Shown piece by piece: positions 42,884 to 50,415 of a stretch of DNA of 64,000 bases (position 1 is the stretch's first letter; every line of letters begins with the position of its first letter). The notes under the pieces are model-generated. The model was not told the DNA's origin, did not search any database, and saw only the letters and a program-made list of their open reading frames with translations. A program made the translations under genes and the position numbers. The stretch spans positions 310,001 through 374,000 of the forward strand of contig NZ_BAAADV010000001.1 in NCBI RefSeq assembly GCF_039522665.1. The letters are read 5' to 3'. This DNA comes from Natronoarchaeum mannanilyticum. Its GTDB lineage: Archaea; Halobacteriota; Halobacteria; Halobacteriales; Natronoarchaeaceae.

Positions 42884-42898
42884 AAAGATTTATTCTTT
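42884..42898. promoter_or_regulatory. palindromic TATA region between gdh and a divergent transcript
   Basis: Plus strand AAAGATTTATTCTTT: arms AAAGA and TCTTT around TTTAT. Read on the minus strand it gives GAATAAATC about 30-38 bases before the gdh ATG. Read on the plus strand TTTATT (42889-42894) is about 25-30 bases before 42919, where the structured segment begins. It may serve both directions or act as an operator. Confidence 0.45.
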
Positions 42899-42918
42899 GT
42901 CGAGTAAAGGTCAAGCTG

Positions 42919-43044
42919 ACGGCGGATGCCAACCCCCGTGGTCTAACCGGCCGCTCCCCCCGCGGCCGTCTTCCCCACGGCGTCCGGTTTCCCCCACCGG
43001 ACGCCGAGCCACCATCCCCCTCCCCCGTCTCCGGCATCCGCCGT
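42919..43044 (+). ncRNA. candidate structured C-rich RNA divergent from gdh
   Basis: A nested set of perfect inverted repeats in a 315-base non-coding gap (42858-43172). Outer stem: ACGGCGGATGCC (42919-42930) with GGCATCCGCCGT (43033-43044), 12 bp. Inside: GTGGT (42938-42942) with GCCAC (43008-43012); hairpin 1 CGGCCGC (42948-42954)/GCGGCCG (42962-42968) with loop TCCCCCC; hairpin 2 CGGCGTCCGGT (42978-42988)/ACCGGACGCCG (42996-43006) with loop TTCCCCC. Loops and junctions are C-runs (G-runs on the other strand). A TATA-like TTTATT lies 25-30 bases before 42919. A further imperfect hairpin follows near 43091-43115. Strand is inferred from the promoter only. I do not recognise SRP, RNase P or box RNAs here. 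Confidence 0.45.
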
Positions 43045-43172
43045 ACCGTGCCATATCCTCTCTCCCCCTCGCCTCCGAGCGTTCGCCGAGCGGCGGCGCG
43101 ATGTCGCGGACGCCGCACCTCGAAAATCTCCGAACGCCACATCATTAAGACGGTGCCCGCGAGCATGGGCGT

Positions 43173-44543
43173 ATGGAGCGACACGACCTGCTGTATCGGC
43201 TCTACGACGAGTTCGACACCGAGCGGCTCAGGGAGTACCAGCAGTTCGTCGACCTGTTTCCGCCCGTGGACTCCCGGGTGGCGCTCGAACACTGGCAGAA
43301 CGCCAACGAGGAACTCGAGGACCGAAAGGACGAGATCCGCGGCGGCTTCGCCGTCGGCGAGACGTTCGCCGAGATCGCCGCGCGCGCCACGCGCGATCAG
43401 GCGTTCGCCGCGCTGGATCTCCACGCGAAGTACGACCGCGCCGTCAACGTGCTCGTGTTAGACGTCGACGAGACGCTGCGCTCGGCCGGCGGAACGGACA
43501 ACGAGATCCCCAGAGACACCCTCCACGTGCTGACCGAGTTCCACGAGGCGGGCGTCCCGATCGTGATCTGCACCGGCCAGACGCTCGAAAACGTCAAGGG
43601 GTTCATGATTCAGGGGCTGGGCAGCGAGATCGTCCACTCGGGCGATCTCTCGATCGTCTACGAGGCCGGCACCGGCGTGTTCACGCCCGGCCACGGCGCC
43701 GACACCAAGCAGCTGCTGTTCGAGGACCTGGATCACGAGACGCGGTCGATTTTCGATAACGTCCGCGCGCGCGTGTTGCCCGACGCCCCTGACGAGCTGC
43801 GCCGGGGCTGTCACCTCCAGGGCAACGAGTTCAACGTGACGCTCAAGCCCAACTTCGAGACCGGCTCCGATCGCGCCCGCGAAGTGATCGACGACGCGCT
43901 CGTCTACCTGCTGGATCTACTGGGCGACGTCGTCGTCGACGAGCTGGACGTAGACGCCGCCGCGGCGACCGGCGACGACCCCGCGATCGGCGCCGCGAGC
44001 GACGACGAACCGACCGGCGACGGCGAACTGACCGACGACGACGCGGGGAGCGGCGCCACCTCCGCGACCGACAGGGACGCCGGCGTTCCGGCCAACGAGT
44101 GGGCGCGAGCCTTCTACGGCGACGCCGACCCGGAGATCCGGCGCGTGCTGGAGCGAGCCGGCCGGTTCCCCGACGCCTCTCCCGAGGACGTTCCGGACGC
44201 CGTCGCGGAGACGTTCGACCGGATCGACGTCGCGTACTACGAGGCCGACGCCGCCGAGATCGGCAGCCTCGAACTCAACAAGGTCGTCGGCGTCGAGGCC
44301 GCCTTCGACGTGCTCGGGATCGACGACCCGTTCGCGCTGGTGATGGGCGACAGCAAGAGCGACCGGCGCGTCATGGAGTGGGTCGCCGAGCACGACGCCG
44401 GCATCGCCGCGGCGCCCAAGCACGCCTCACAGGAGACGCTCGAACACGTTCTGGAGCGCGACGAGCTCGTGTTCGGGCAGGGCCAGAGCGCCGAGATGCT
44501 CCGGACCGCCTACGCGCTGAACCAGCTCGCCGGCATTCCCTGA
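43173..44543 (+). CDS. HAD-superfamily hydrolase with acidic insert
   Basis: A 456-residue HAD enzyme. Motif I LVLDVDETLRSAG near residue 93, motif II VICTGQT near 130 and motif IV VMGDSKSDRRVMEW near 391 are all present, so it should be a phosphatase or phosphomutase. The cap region is interrupted by a low-complexity acidic stretch (about residues 262-305, DDDAGSGATSATD). Residues 1-85 form an extra helical N-terminal domain (RLREYQQFVDLFPPVD). Substrate unknown. A TCATTAAG about 25-30 bases before ATG 43173 is a TATA candidate. Confidence 0.85.
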   Translation: MERHDLLYRLYDEFDTERLREYQQFVDLFPPVDSRVALEHWQNANEELEDRKDEIRGGFAVGETFAEIAARATRDQAFAALDLHAKYDRAVNVLVLDVDETLRSAGGTDNEIPRDTLHVLTEFHEAGVPIVICTGQTLENVKGFMIQGLGSEIVHSGDLSIVYEAGTGVFTPGHGADTKQLLFEDLDHETRSIFDNVRARVLPDAPDELRRGCHLQGNEFNVTLKPNFETGSDRAREVIDDALVYLLDLLGDVVVDELDVDAAAATGDDPAIGAASDDEPTGDGELTDDDAGSGATSATDRDAGVPANEWARAFYGDADPEIRRVLERAGRFPDASPEDVPDAVAETFDRIDVAYYEADAAEIGSLELNKVVGVEAAFDVLGIDDPFALVMGDSKSDRRVMEWVAEHDAGIAAAPKHASQETLEHVLERDELVFGQGQSAEMLRTAYALNQLAGIP

Positions 44544-44585
44544 GAACGAGTCTCGAGCGCCGAACGAGCGAGCGTCGAACGGCCG

Positions 44586-45152
44586 TCAGTACTCGTCGTC
44601 CCGCCGGGTTCGATCGTCGGATGCGGAGTCGTCGTGGCCCCAGCTCGCTTCGCGGTCGTCGTCCCACCCCGTGTCTTCGTCGACGGGGTCCGGTTCCTCG
44701 TCTCGATCCGGCTGCCCCCAGCGTTCGTCCTCGGAACGCGACCGGCCCGGGACCCCATCGGGACCGCGCGGCGAGCCGCCGCGGTCGGCGTCGCGCCCGA
44801 TATCGGTCTCTTCGAGGACGTACACGCCGACGTATCCGCCGAGCGCGCTCAGTCCGATCGTGTACGCGACCGCAGCCGTCCCGACGACCAGCAGCATGAA
44901 GGCGAAGGCGATACCGCCCTCGGCCGGCGCGGCGCCGAAGAGAAAGAGCACGACGATGAAGCCGAAAAACAGCATCGGCAACAGCGATATCGCGCCCGAG
45001 ATCCCGCCGACCTTCGCGCCTTCCGTTCTCGTGCCGCCCTGCAGGTAGCCCGCGACCGCCCCGCCCAGCACCGGCGAGAACGGCAGGAACGACGTCACGA
45101 TCGTCACGACGGCGCCGATCCCGGCGTTCAGCAGCGTGTCTGATTCACCCAT
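44586..45152 (-). CDS. small membrane protein with acidic tail (DUF5518-like)
   Basis: A 188-residue protein with four membrane helices in residues 5-120 (NAGIGAVVTIVTSFLPFSPV, GGAVAGYLQGGTRTEGAKVG, LPMLFFGFIVVLFLFGAAP, GGIAFAFMLLVVGTAAVAY) and a 65-residue charged, disordered tail. The GYLQGG...GAKVGGISGAI pattern resembles haloarchaeal DUF5518 proteins. ATG 45150-45152 was preferred because the upstream part of the frame is not conserved-looking. Function unknown. Confidence 0.72.
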   Translation of the reverse strand: MGESDTLLNAGIGAVVTIVTSFLPFSPVLGGAVAGYLQGGTRTEGAKVGGISGAISLLPMLFFGFIVVLFLFGAAPAEGGIAFAFMLLVVGTAAVAYTIGLSALGGYVGVYVLEETDIGRDADRGGSPRGPDGVPGRSRSEDERWGQPDRDEEPDPVDEDTGWDDDREASWGHDDSASDDRTRRDDEY

Positions 45153-45255
45153 ACTCGGTGGTAGCGAGCGGGAGATGCTTAATGTCACCGACCATACAGC
45201 CGCGGCGGCGGGTCACGAACCGACCACTTCCGCCTCGCCTGTCGGCGCCCGCATC

Positions 45256-45262
45256 TTATATT
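45256..45262 (+). promoter_or_regulatory. TATA box of the methyltransferase gene
   Basis: TTATATT lies 24-30 bases before ATG 45286, fixing that start among several possible ones. Confidence 0.55.
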
Positions 45263-45285
45263 CGCCCGATCGCTACTGCAACTCG

Positions 45286-46065
45286 ATGCCGCCCCGCGAC
45301 GATCCCGACTGGGACGCGACGGCCTACGAGGACGACCACTCGTTCGTCTACGAGTACGGCGCCGACGCGCTGGAGCTGCTCGGTCCCGGAGCGGGCGAGC
45401 GCGTGCTCGATCTCGGTTGCGGGACGGGCGCGCTGACGAGCGAGATCGCCGACGCCGGCGCCGACGCCGTCGGGATCGACAGCTCGGCAGAGATGATCGA
45501 GCGCGCACGCGCGAGCCATCCTGCGATCGAGTCACGCCCCGAGATCGAGTTCCGCCACGCCGACGCGCGGACCGCGACGTTCGACGAGCCGTTCGACGCC
45601 GTCTTCTCGAACGCCGCGCTCCACTGGATCGACGAACAGGACGCAGCCGTTTCGACCGTGACCGACGCCCTGCGACCGGGCGGCCGGTTCGTCGCCGAAC
45701 TGGGCGGTGACGGCAACGTCGCGGCCATCGTCGACGCTGTTCTCGCGGAGCTCGCCGAACGCGGGTACGACGTCGAGAATCCCTGGCACTTCCCGACGGT
45801 CGGCGAGTACGCCGCGCGCCTGGAGCGCCACGGTTTCGAGGTGCGCTACGCGACGCTGTTCGACCGGCCCACCGAACTCGACGGCGAGGACGGGCTGGCG
45901 AACTGGCTGGACGTGTTCGCCGACGGGCTGTTCGCGCCGCTCTCGGAGGGCGAACGCGAGGCGGTCGTCGCGGCCGTCGAGGATCGGCTTCGACCCGCGT
46001 ATTACGACGACGGCGCCTGGACTGCGGACTACCGGCGGCTGCGATTTCGGGCGGTGCAGGAGTAG
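45286..46065 (+). CDS. class I SAM-dependent methyltransferase
   Basis: A 259-residue methyltransferase. The SAM loop RVLDLGCGTGALTSEIA is near residue 40, the acidic loop AVGIDSSAEMI near 63, and the post-I/IV region FDAVFSNAALHWIDE near 105. It resembles trans-aconitate or UbiE-like enzymes; substrate unknown. The leaderless ATG at 45286 is supported by the TATA at 45256. Its 3' end overlaps by about 40 bases a truncated reading frame on the other strand. Confidence 0.87.
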   Translation: MPPRDDPDWDATAYEDDHSFVYEYGADALELLGPGAGERVLDLGCGTGALTSEIADAGADAVGIDSSAEMIERARASHPAIESRPEIEFRHADARTATFDEPFDAVFSNAALHWIDEQDAAVSTVTDALRPGGRFVAELGGDGNVAAIVDAVLAELAERGYDVENPWHFPTVGEYAARLERHGFEVRYATLFDRPTELDGEDGLANWLDVFADGLFAPLSEGEREAVVAAVEDRLRPAYYDDGAWTADYRRLRFRAVQE

Positions 46066-46293
46066 GGGAGATCAGTGTGTGGTACGGCGTCGACGAGCGT
46101 CGTGACGCTCTCGACCGACCGTCCGTGTGCGCCGAACCGGCTGGATGCCTTCCCGTCGATCGCGTAGACACCGTGCCCGAGCAGACCGCCCGGCGCGCTC
46201 TCGGTGACCTCCAGCGTCCAGCAGTCGGGATGCCAGATGTCGAGCACGATGCGGGAGCCGGTGGTCCGTTCGTCCGTCTGGGAGACCGTCACG
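46029..46293 (-). pseudogene. truncated N-terminus of an HTH_10/Bat-type regulator
   Basis: From a GTG at 46293 the minus strand reads TVSQTDERTTG, then RIVLDIWHPDCWTLEVTE, GGLLGHGVYAIDGK and SVESVTTLVDAV. This is the usual start of haloarchaeal Bat-like HTH_10 regulators of about 210-220 residues. The frame ends after about 70 homologous residues inside the methyltransferase gene, with no linker or HTH region following. It looks like a deletion remnant. It could still make a short protein. Confidence 0.6.
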
Positions 46294-46436
46294 ATGTGTG
46301 TTGGCGTACGGCAGGAACAGGTAAAAGCGGGAGGGATAGAACGGAGACACAGTCCAGCCATCCGATCCTAACAGGATCTCGATCCGAACGAAGACGGACG
46401 AAAAGTCTAATCAGCTACGGATCGACTGGGAACCAG

Positions 46437-46510
46437 TCCGCCCTCCCCGATTTGAACGGGGGACAAGTCGATCTACAGTCGACTGCTCTACCAGTCTGAG
46501 CTAAGGGCGG
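46437..46510 (-). tRNA. tRNA-Tyr (anticodon GTA)
   Basis: The minus strand folds as a tRNA: acceptor CCGCCCT with AGGGCGG and discriminator A at 46437, D-arm GCTCAGACTGGTAGAGC, anticodon stem-loop around GTA (46474-46476), and T-arm CCCCGTTCAAATCGGGG. The C1-G72 pair is the archaeal tRNA-Tyr identity element. CCA is not encoded. No intron was seen. No integrated element or tRNA-derived att copy was found in the window. Confidence 0.95.
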
Positions 46511-46660
46511 GCACTCGAATTCAACTAAAACCGCAACCGGACTTAAGGGTTATTATCCAGTGGCTCCGTGCGAGCCCTCCACAGCCCGGTGACAGACACG
46601 CGTCAGACAGCGTACGAAGATTGAAATAGCAGGATGACGGACACATGAACGAACGGGGAC

Positions 46661-47299
46661 ATGAGCAAAATCACCTTCCGCGCCGACGACGACCTCGTCG
46701 AGGAGCTCGAGACGTTCGAGACCTCCAAGAGCGAGGTGATGCGCCGGGCGCTCCGCGAGTATCTGGAGGCGTCAGACGTCGCGGACGACGCGACGGAGGA
46801 CGCTCCGGACGCCGAGACCGCGCTGGAGTCGCCCGACGACGCGGCCCGACCCGAGAGTCTCGACGACATGCTCGCCGCGCGGGTCGACGAGCTGGTCGAA
46901 CGGCGCGTCGACGCCGCACTCGACGAGCGACTCGGCGCGGGTCACGCGGGCGCGGGCGGAAACGGTCCCCAAGACGTCAACGTCAACGTGACCGTCGAGG
47001 ACTCGCGAGGCGTCCCGGAAGACGCCGACGACGAGCGTAAGACACGGTCGGCGGCGGACGCGCGCGCCGCGGGCGACGACGGGCAGCTGCCCGATCCCAA
47101 CGCCGACGGCGCGCGCGATCGGACCTGCGGGCAGTGCGGCGAATCGGTCGATGGAGAGCACGTGTACTGCCCGAACTGCGGCGAGAAGGCGACGCGGCGC
47201 GTGTTCTGCGAGTGCGGCGACGAGCTCCGCTCGGACTGGGCGTTCTGCCCCGGCTGCGGGCGTCGGACGGCCGCCGCGGACGTGCTCGACTCCGCGTAA
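46661..47299 (+). CDS. cdrL: CdrL-like ribbon-helix-helix / double zinc-ribbon regulator
   Basis: A 212-residue protein. Residues 1-40 form a ribbon-helix-helix (MSKITFRADDDLVEELE, SEVMRRALREYLEA); a long acidic and charged linker follows. The C-terminal 60 residues carry a double zinc ribbon (CGQCGESVDG, VYCPNCGEKA, VFCECGDEL, AFCPGCGRRT). This is the long partner described next to the cdrS-ftsZ2 locus in haloarchaea, hence the name. It would bind DNA upstream of cdrS or other cell-division genes. An AT-rich stretch upstream separates it from tRNA-Tyr. Confidence 0.85.
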   Translation: MSKITFRADDDLVEELETFETSKSEVMRRALREYLEASDVADDATEDAPDAETALESPDDAARPESLDDMLAARVDELVERRVDAALDERLGAGHAGAGGNGPQDVNVNVTVEDSRGVPEDADDERKTRSAADARAAGDDGQLPDPNADGARDRTCGQCGESVDGEHVYCPNCGEKATRRVFCECGDELRSDWAFCPGCGRRTAAADVLDSA

Positions 47300-47390
47300 A
47301 CGTTGCGGAGCGTTTGCGAGACGGTTGTTTACTGGCTCGTTTTACATGCGGCGTTACCTTTATTACGTATCACCAAGTGGCTACAATCGC

Positions 47391-47408
47391 GTAAGACGGT
47401 CGTCTTAC
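47391..47408 (+). promoter_or_regulatory. palindromic candidate operator upstream of cdrS-ftsZ2
   Basis: GTAAGACG, GT, CGTCTTAC: perfect 8-bp arms with a two-base spacer. A third half-site CGTCTTAC lies at 47493-47500, 19 bases before the cdrS ATG. The spacing and the RHH genes on both sides make CdrL or CdrS the likely binder, but that is inference. The 219 bases between cdrL and cdrS hold no other gene. Confidence 0.5.
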
Positions 47409-47518
47409 ACGCGGGAGGCGAGGGCGTGTGCCCGGAAAAACGGGTCGTGCGGGGCCAGAAACGCGGTGCGTGCGAGTCCCTCACGCTGTGACCGTCTTAC
47501 TCAGGGGAAATACAAACC

Positions 47519-47695
47519 ATGGAGCGTGTGACACTGCGAATTCCGAAACAGCAGATCGAAGCCGTCGAACAGATGGTCGACACCGGACAGTACCCGAATC
47601 GTAGCGAGGCGATTCGGGCCGCCGTCCGCGAGATGATCGACGAGCAGGAGAACGGTCGCGAGAGCTCCGGCAAGCGCGGCCTGGCGAAGGTGTAA
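47519..47695 (+). CDS. cdrS: CdrS, short ribbon-helix-helix cell-division regulator
   Basis: A 58-residue RHH protein ([20 protein letters not shown], then [16 protein letters not shown]) with a basic C-terminus ([10 protein letters not shown]). It lies two bases before ftsZ2, the conserved arrangement in haloarchaea, where CdrS controls ftsZ2 and cell division. The ATG is in a CCATGG context; no strong SD is visible. The two genes are surely co-transcribed. Confidence 0.93.
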   Translation: MERVTLRIPKQQIEAVEQMVDTGQYPNRSEAIRAAVREMIDEQENGRESSGKRGLAKV

Positions 47696-47697
47696 CA

Positions 47698-48912
47698 ATG
47701 CAGGATATCGTTCAGGAAGCGCTCGAAAACGCGGAGGAAGAGCAGCGGGACATGGAGGCGATCGCGGACGACGACGACGAGTTCGGCGATCCGCGGATCG
47801 TGATCGTCGGCTGCGGCGGCGCGGGTAACAACACCGTCAACCGCCTGTACAACATCGGCGTCGACGGCGCCGAGACGATCGCGATCAACACCGACAAGCA
47901 GCACCTCAAGATGATCGAGGCCGACACGAAGATCCTCGTCGGCAAGTCCCTGACCAACGGTCTGGGCGCGGGCGGCGACCCCTCGATGGGCGAGCGCGCG
48001 ACCGAGATGGCACAGGGCACGATCAAGGACGTGCTGGGCAACGCCGACCTCGTGTTCGTCACCGCAGGGATGGGCGGTGGCACCGGCACGGGCGCGGCAC
48101 CCGTCGTCTCGAGCATCGCCAAGGAGCAGGGCGCGATCGTGGTCGGCATGGTCTCGACGCCGTTCAACGTCGAGCGCGCGCGGACCGTCAAGGCCGAGGA
48201 GGGCCTCGAGAAGCTGCGCGACGAGGCCGACTCGATCATCGTGCTCGACAACAACCGGCTGCTCGAGTACGTCCCGAACCTGCCGATCGGCAAGGCGTTC
48301 TCGGTGATGGACCAGATCATCGCCGAGACGGTCAAGGGGATCTCGGAGACGATCACCCAGCCGAGCCTGATCAACCTCGACTACGCCGACATGACCACCA
48401 TCATGAACCAGGGCGGCGTCGCGGTGATGCTGGTCGGCGAGACCCAGGACAAGAACAAGACCGAGGAGGTCGTCAAGGACGCGATGAACCACCCGCTGCT
48501 GGACGTCGACTACCGCGGCGCCTCCGGCGGGCTGGTCCACATCACCGGCGGCCCCGACCTCACGCTGAAGGAGGCCGAGGGCATCGCCGACAACATCACC
48601 GAGCGCCTGGAGGCCAGCGCCAACGTCATCTGGGGCGCGCGCATCCAGGAGGAGTACAAGGGTAAGGTGCGGGTCATGGCGATCATGACCGGCGTTCAGA
48701 GCGCCCAGGTGCTGGGCCCGACGACCCAGAAGCAGGCCGACAAGTCCAAGCAGAGCATGCAGGGCGTCGACGAGGCGACGTTCGACGCCAGCAAGAACGT
48801 CGAGAACGCCTCCGGGAACCAGGGCGACTCTGGCGGCAACGCCTTCGGCGCCCAGAGCGACGGCGGCAAGCGCGAGGTCGAGAAGAACAACGGCCTCGAC
48901 GTGATCCGGTAA
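47698..48912 (+). CDS. ftsZ2: cell-division GTPase FtsZ2
   Basis: A 404-residue tubulin-superfamily protein. Signature GGGTGTG near residue 125, N-terminal [16 protein letters not shown], and T7-loop NLDYADM near 227. The C-terminal tail is long and polar and ends with a conserved [14 protein letters not shown]-like peptide. FtsZ2 works with FtsZ1 at the division ring of haloarchaea and drives constriction. The directly upstream cdrS gene and the downstream T-rich stop region (about 48926-48932) frame the unit. Confidence 0.97.
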   Translation: MQDIVQEALENAEEEQRDMEAIADDDDEFGDPRIVIVGCGGAGNNTVNRLYNIGVDGAETIAINTDKQHLKMIEADTKILVGKSLTNGLGAGGDPSMGERATEMAQGTIKDVLGNADLVFVTAGMGGGTGTGAAPVVSSIAKEQGAIVVGMVSTPFNVERARTVKAEEGLEKLRDEADSIIVLDNNRLLEYVPNLPIGKAFSVMDQIIAETVKGISETITQPSLINLDYADMTTIMNQGGVAVMLVGETQDKNKTEEVVKDAMNHPLLDVDYRGASGGLVHITGGPDLTLKEAEGIADNITERLEASANVIWGARIQEEYKGKVRVMAIMTGVQSAQVLGPTTQKQADKSKQSMQGVDEATFDASKNVENASGNQGDSGGNAFGAQSDGGKREVEKNNGLDVIR

Positions 48913-48947
48913 CCCCGCGACGCGCTTTTCTATCGACGCAGCATCCG

Positions 48948-49009
48948 CGTAGCGACGCCGATCGTCGAACGCCGCCACCGTAGCGACGCCGACCGTCGAA
49001 CGCCCACAC
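48948..49009 (+). repeat. two-copy 31-bp tandem repeat
   Basis: CGTAGCGACGCCGA(T/C)CGTCGAACGCC occurs at 48948 and again at 48979, with diverged ends; period 31. It lies between ftsZ2 and the next gene, with no visible coding role. Each copy contains an inverted GACG/CGTC motif. Confidence 0.5.
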
Positions 49010-49058
49010 CAGCGCGGGCGGGGAAAATTTCACGGTCGCGCGCGAGAACGTCTCCGGC

Positions 49059-50087
49059 ATGAGTACGGACGATCTTCGTTCGACGGTGCGAGCACCCGTA
49101 GCCGAACTGCTGGAGGGACGGTCGCTCGACTACGCGGTGGCGGCGCTCTCGGCGCTGATGATCGCCGGCGTCGCGGCGGACTTCCGGGCCCACGCACAGG
49201 GAATCAGCTTCGCCGAGGAGGGCTTTTTCACGCCCGAACACACGTTTTTCTACTCGATGTTCCTCGGCATCGCCGCGGTGCTACTTGCGGCGACCTACCG
49301 GAACCGACGGGCGGGCGCGGACTGGGTCGACGCCGTGCCGGCGGGCTACGGCTGGGGGATCGTCGGCGTCGCGCTGTTCGGACTCGCGGGGGTGGGCGAT
49401 CTGGGCTGGCACACCGCCTTCGGCTTCGAGGAGAGCGTCGAGGCGCTGACCAGCCCGACACACCTCGGGCTGGGCGCCGGCGCCGCGCTGTTTCTGGGTT
49501 CCCCTCTACGGTCCGCGCTCCGTCGCGCCGACGACCTCCGGGGGATCGAACTGGCGCCCGCGATCGTCTCGGCGTCGCTCGTGCTGACCGTGCTGGCGCT
49601 GTTTTCGGCGTACGTGAACCCCCTGACGAACGCCGGGCTGATGCCGACCTACGAGCGCGCGAGCGCCGCCGCGCTGGGGGCGATGATCGTCTACCCGGCG
49701 CTGCTGACCGGCGTCGCGCTCACGATGGTCCGTCGGTTCAAGCTCCCCTTCGGCGCGATCGCCGCGGTGCTCGTGCCTTCGGCGGTCGCGAGCACGCTGA
49801 TGAGCGGCCGGTTCGAGCTCGTGCTCGCCGCGCTCGCGGCGGGGCTGGTCGGCGACGCCGTCGCCGCCGCGTCGCGCCCCTCGATCGAGAACCCCCGTGC
49901 GTTGCGGACCTTCTGCGCGCTGGTGCCCGCGACGTTCGCCGCGACGTACTTCCTCGTGTACGAACTCGCCGAGGGGGTCGCGTGGACGGTCCACGTCTGG
50001 ACCGGCGCGATCGTGCTCGCGGGCGCGTCCGGGCTGCTTTTGTCGTACGCGGTCCTACCGACGGCTACGGAGTCGATGAAGCCGTGA
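49059..50087 (+). CDS. multi-helix membrane protein of unknown function
   Basis: A 342-residue protein with roughly ten membrane helices. Two His-bearing parts stand out: FTPEHTFFYSMFL near residue 57 and GDLGWHTAFGFEESVEALTS, THLGLG near 115-140. These could bind a metal or haem, but no family is recognised. The next gene starts within its stop codon (GTGA overlap), giving a two-gene operon with a small His-containing membrane protein. ATG 49059 is the first codon. Confidence 0.75.
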   Translation: MSTDDLRSTVRAPVAELLEGRSLDYAVAALSALMIAGVAADFRAHAQGISFAEEGFFTPEHTFFYSMFLGIAAVLLAATYRNRRAGADWVDAVPAGYGWGIVGVALFGLAGVGDLGWHTAFGFEESVEALTSPTHLGLGAGAALFLGSPLRSALRRADDLRGIELAPAIVSASLVLTVLALFSAYVNPLTNAGLMPTYERASAAALGAMIVYPALLTGVALTMVRRFKLPFGAIAAVLVPSAVASTLMSGRFELVLAALAAGLVGDAVAAASRPSIENPRALRTFCALVPATFAATYFLVYELAEGVAWTVHVWTGAIVLAGASGLLLSYAVLPTATESMKP

Positions 50088-50395
50088 CGACAACTCGAAC
50101 ACCGTCGTTCGCCCGCGCTCGTCGCATCGCCCTGACCGCCTGGTGTGCCGTCCTCGCCTACACGGGTACGGCGCTCGCCCACACGGGCCACGCCGGCGAA
50201 TCCGCCGAGAGCGGCGGCGCGGCGTCCCCGCTACCGATGGCCGCGTTCGTCGTCGGCGTCATCGTCGTCGCCACGAGCGTCTACCTGGACTCTGTCGGCG
50301 ACGTTCCGCGAAAGGCCGCCGACGCCGGCGTGTTCGTCGGCATCGCGGTCGCCGCGGTCGGCGCGACGGCGTTTTTCTGGGGCCACGGGATCTGA
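50084..50395 (+). CDS. small membrane protein with AHTGHA motif, partner of the 49059 gene
   Basis: A 103-residue protein, GTG start overlapping the previous stop. It has a signal-like segment ending ALAHTGHAGESAE, then two membrane helices (LPMAAFVVGVIVVATSVYLD, AADAGVFVGIAVAAVGATAFFW) and a short HG end. The HTGH motif just after the likely cleavage site and the linkage to a His-rich polytopic partner suggest metal handling, but this is speculative. Confidence 0.7.
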   Translation: MTTTRTPSFARARRIALTAWCAVLAYTGTALAHTGHAGESAESGGAASPLPMAAFVVGVIVVATSVYLDSVGDVPRKAADAGVFVGIAVAAVGATAFFWGHGI

Positions 50396-50415
50396 GGGGC
50401 CGACGGGACGGGCCA

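Noticed and set aside
42919-43044. Structured segment as RNase P RNA, SRP RNA or box C/D or H/ACA RNA
   Set aside because: No GAGGAAAGUC-type P4 core, no SRP GNAR domain, no C/D boxes or kink-turn with ACA tail were seen, and the length is too short for RNase P or SRP RNA.
42858-43424. Possible N-terminal extension of gdh (frame open for 189 more codons)
   Set aside because: The extension is Arg/Gly-rich, overlaps the structured segment and the HAD gene, and the ATG at 42857 matches the known length of haloarchaeal GDH.
46072-46350. 92-codon minus-strand frame overlapping the truncated regulator
   Set aside because: Its translation is Arg/His-rich noise; the +2 alternative frame (46029-46293) shows the real homology.
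46437-46510. tRNA-Tyr as an integration (att) site
   Set aside because: No second copy of its 3' end, no integrase and no shift in gene content were found in the window.
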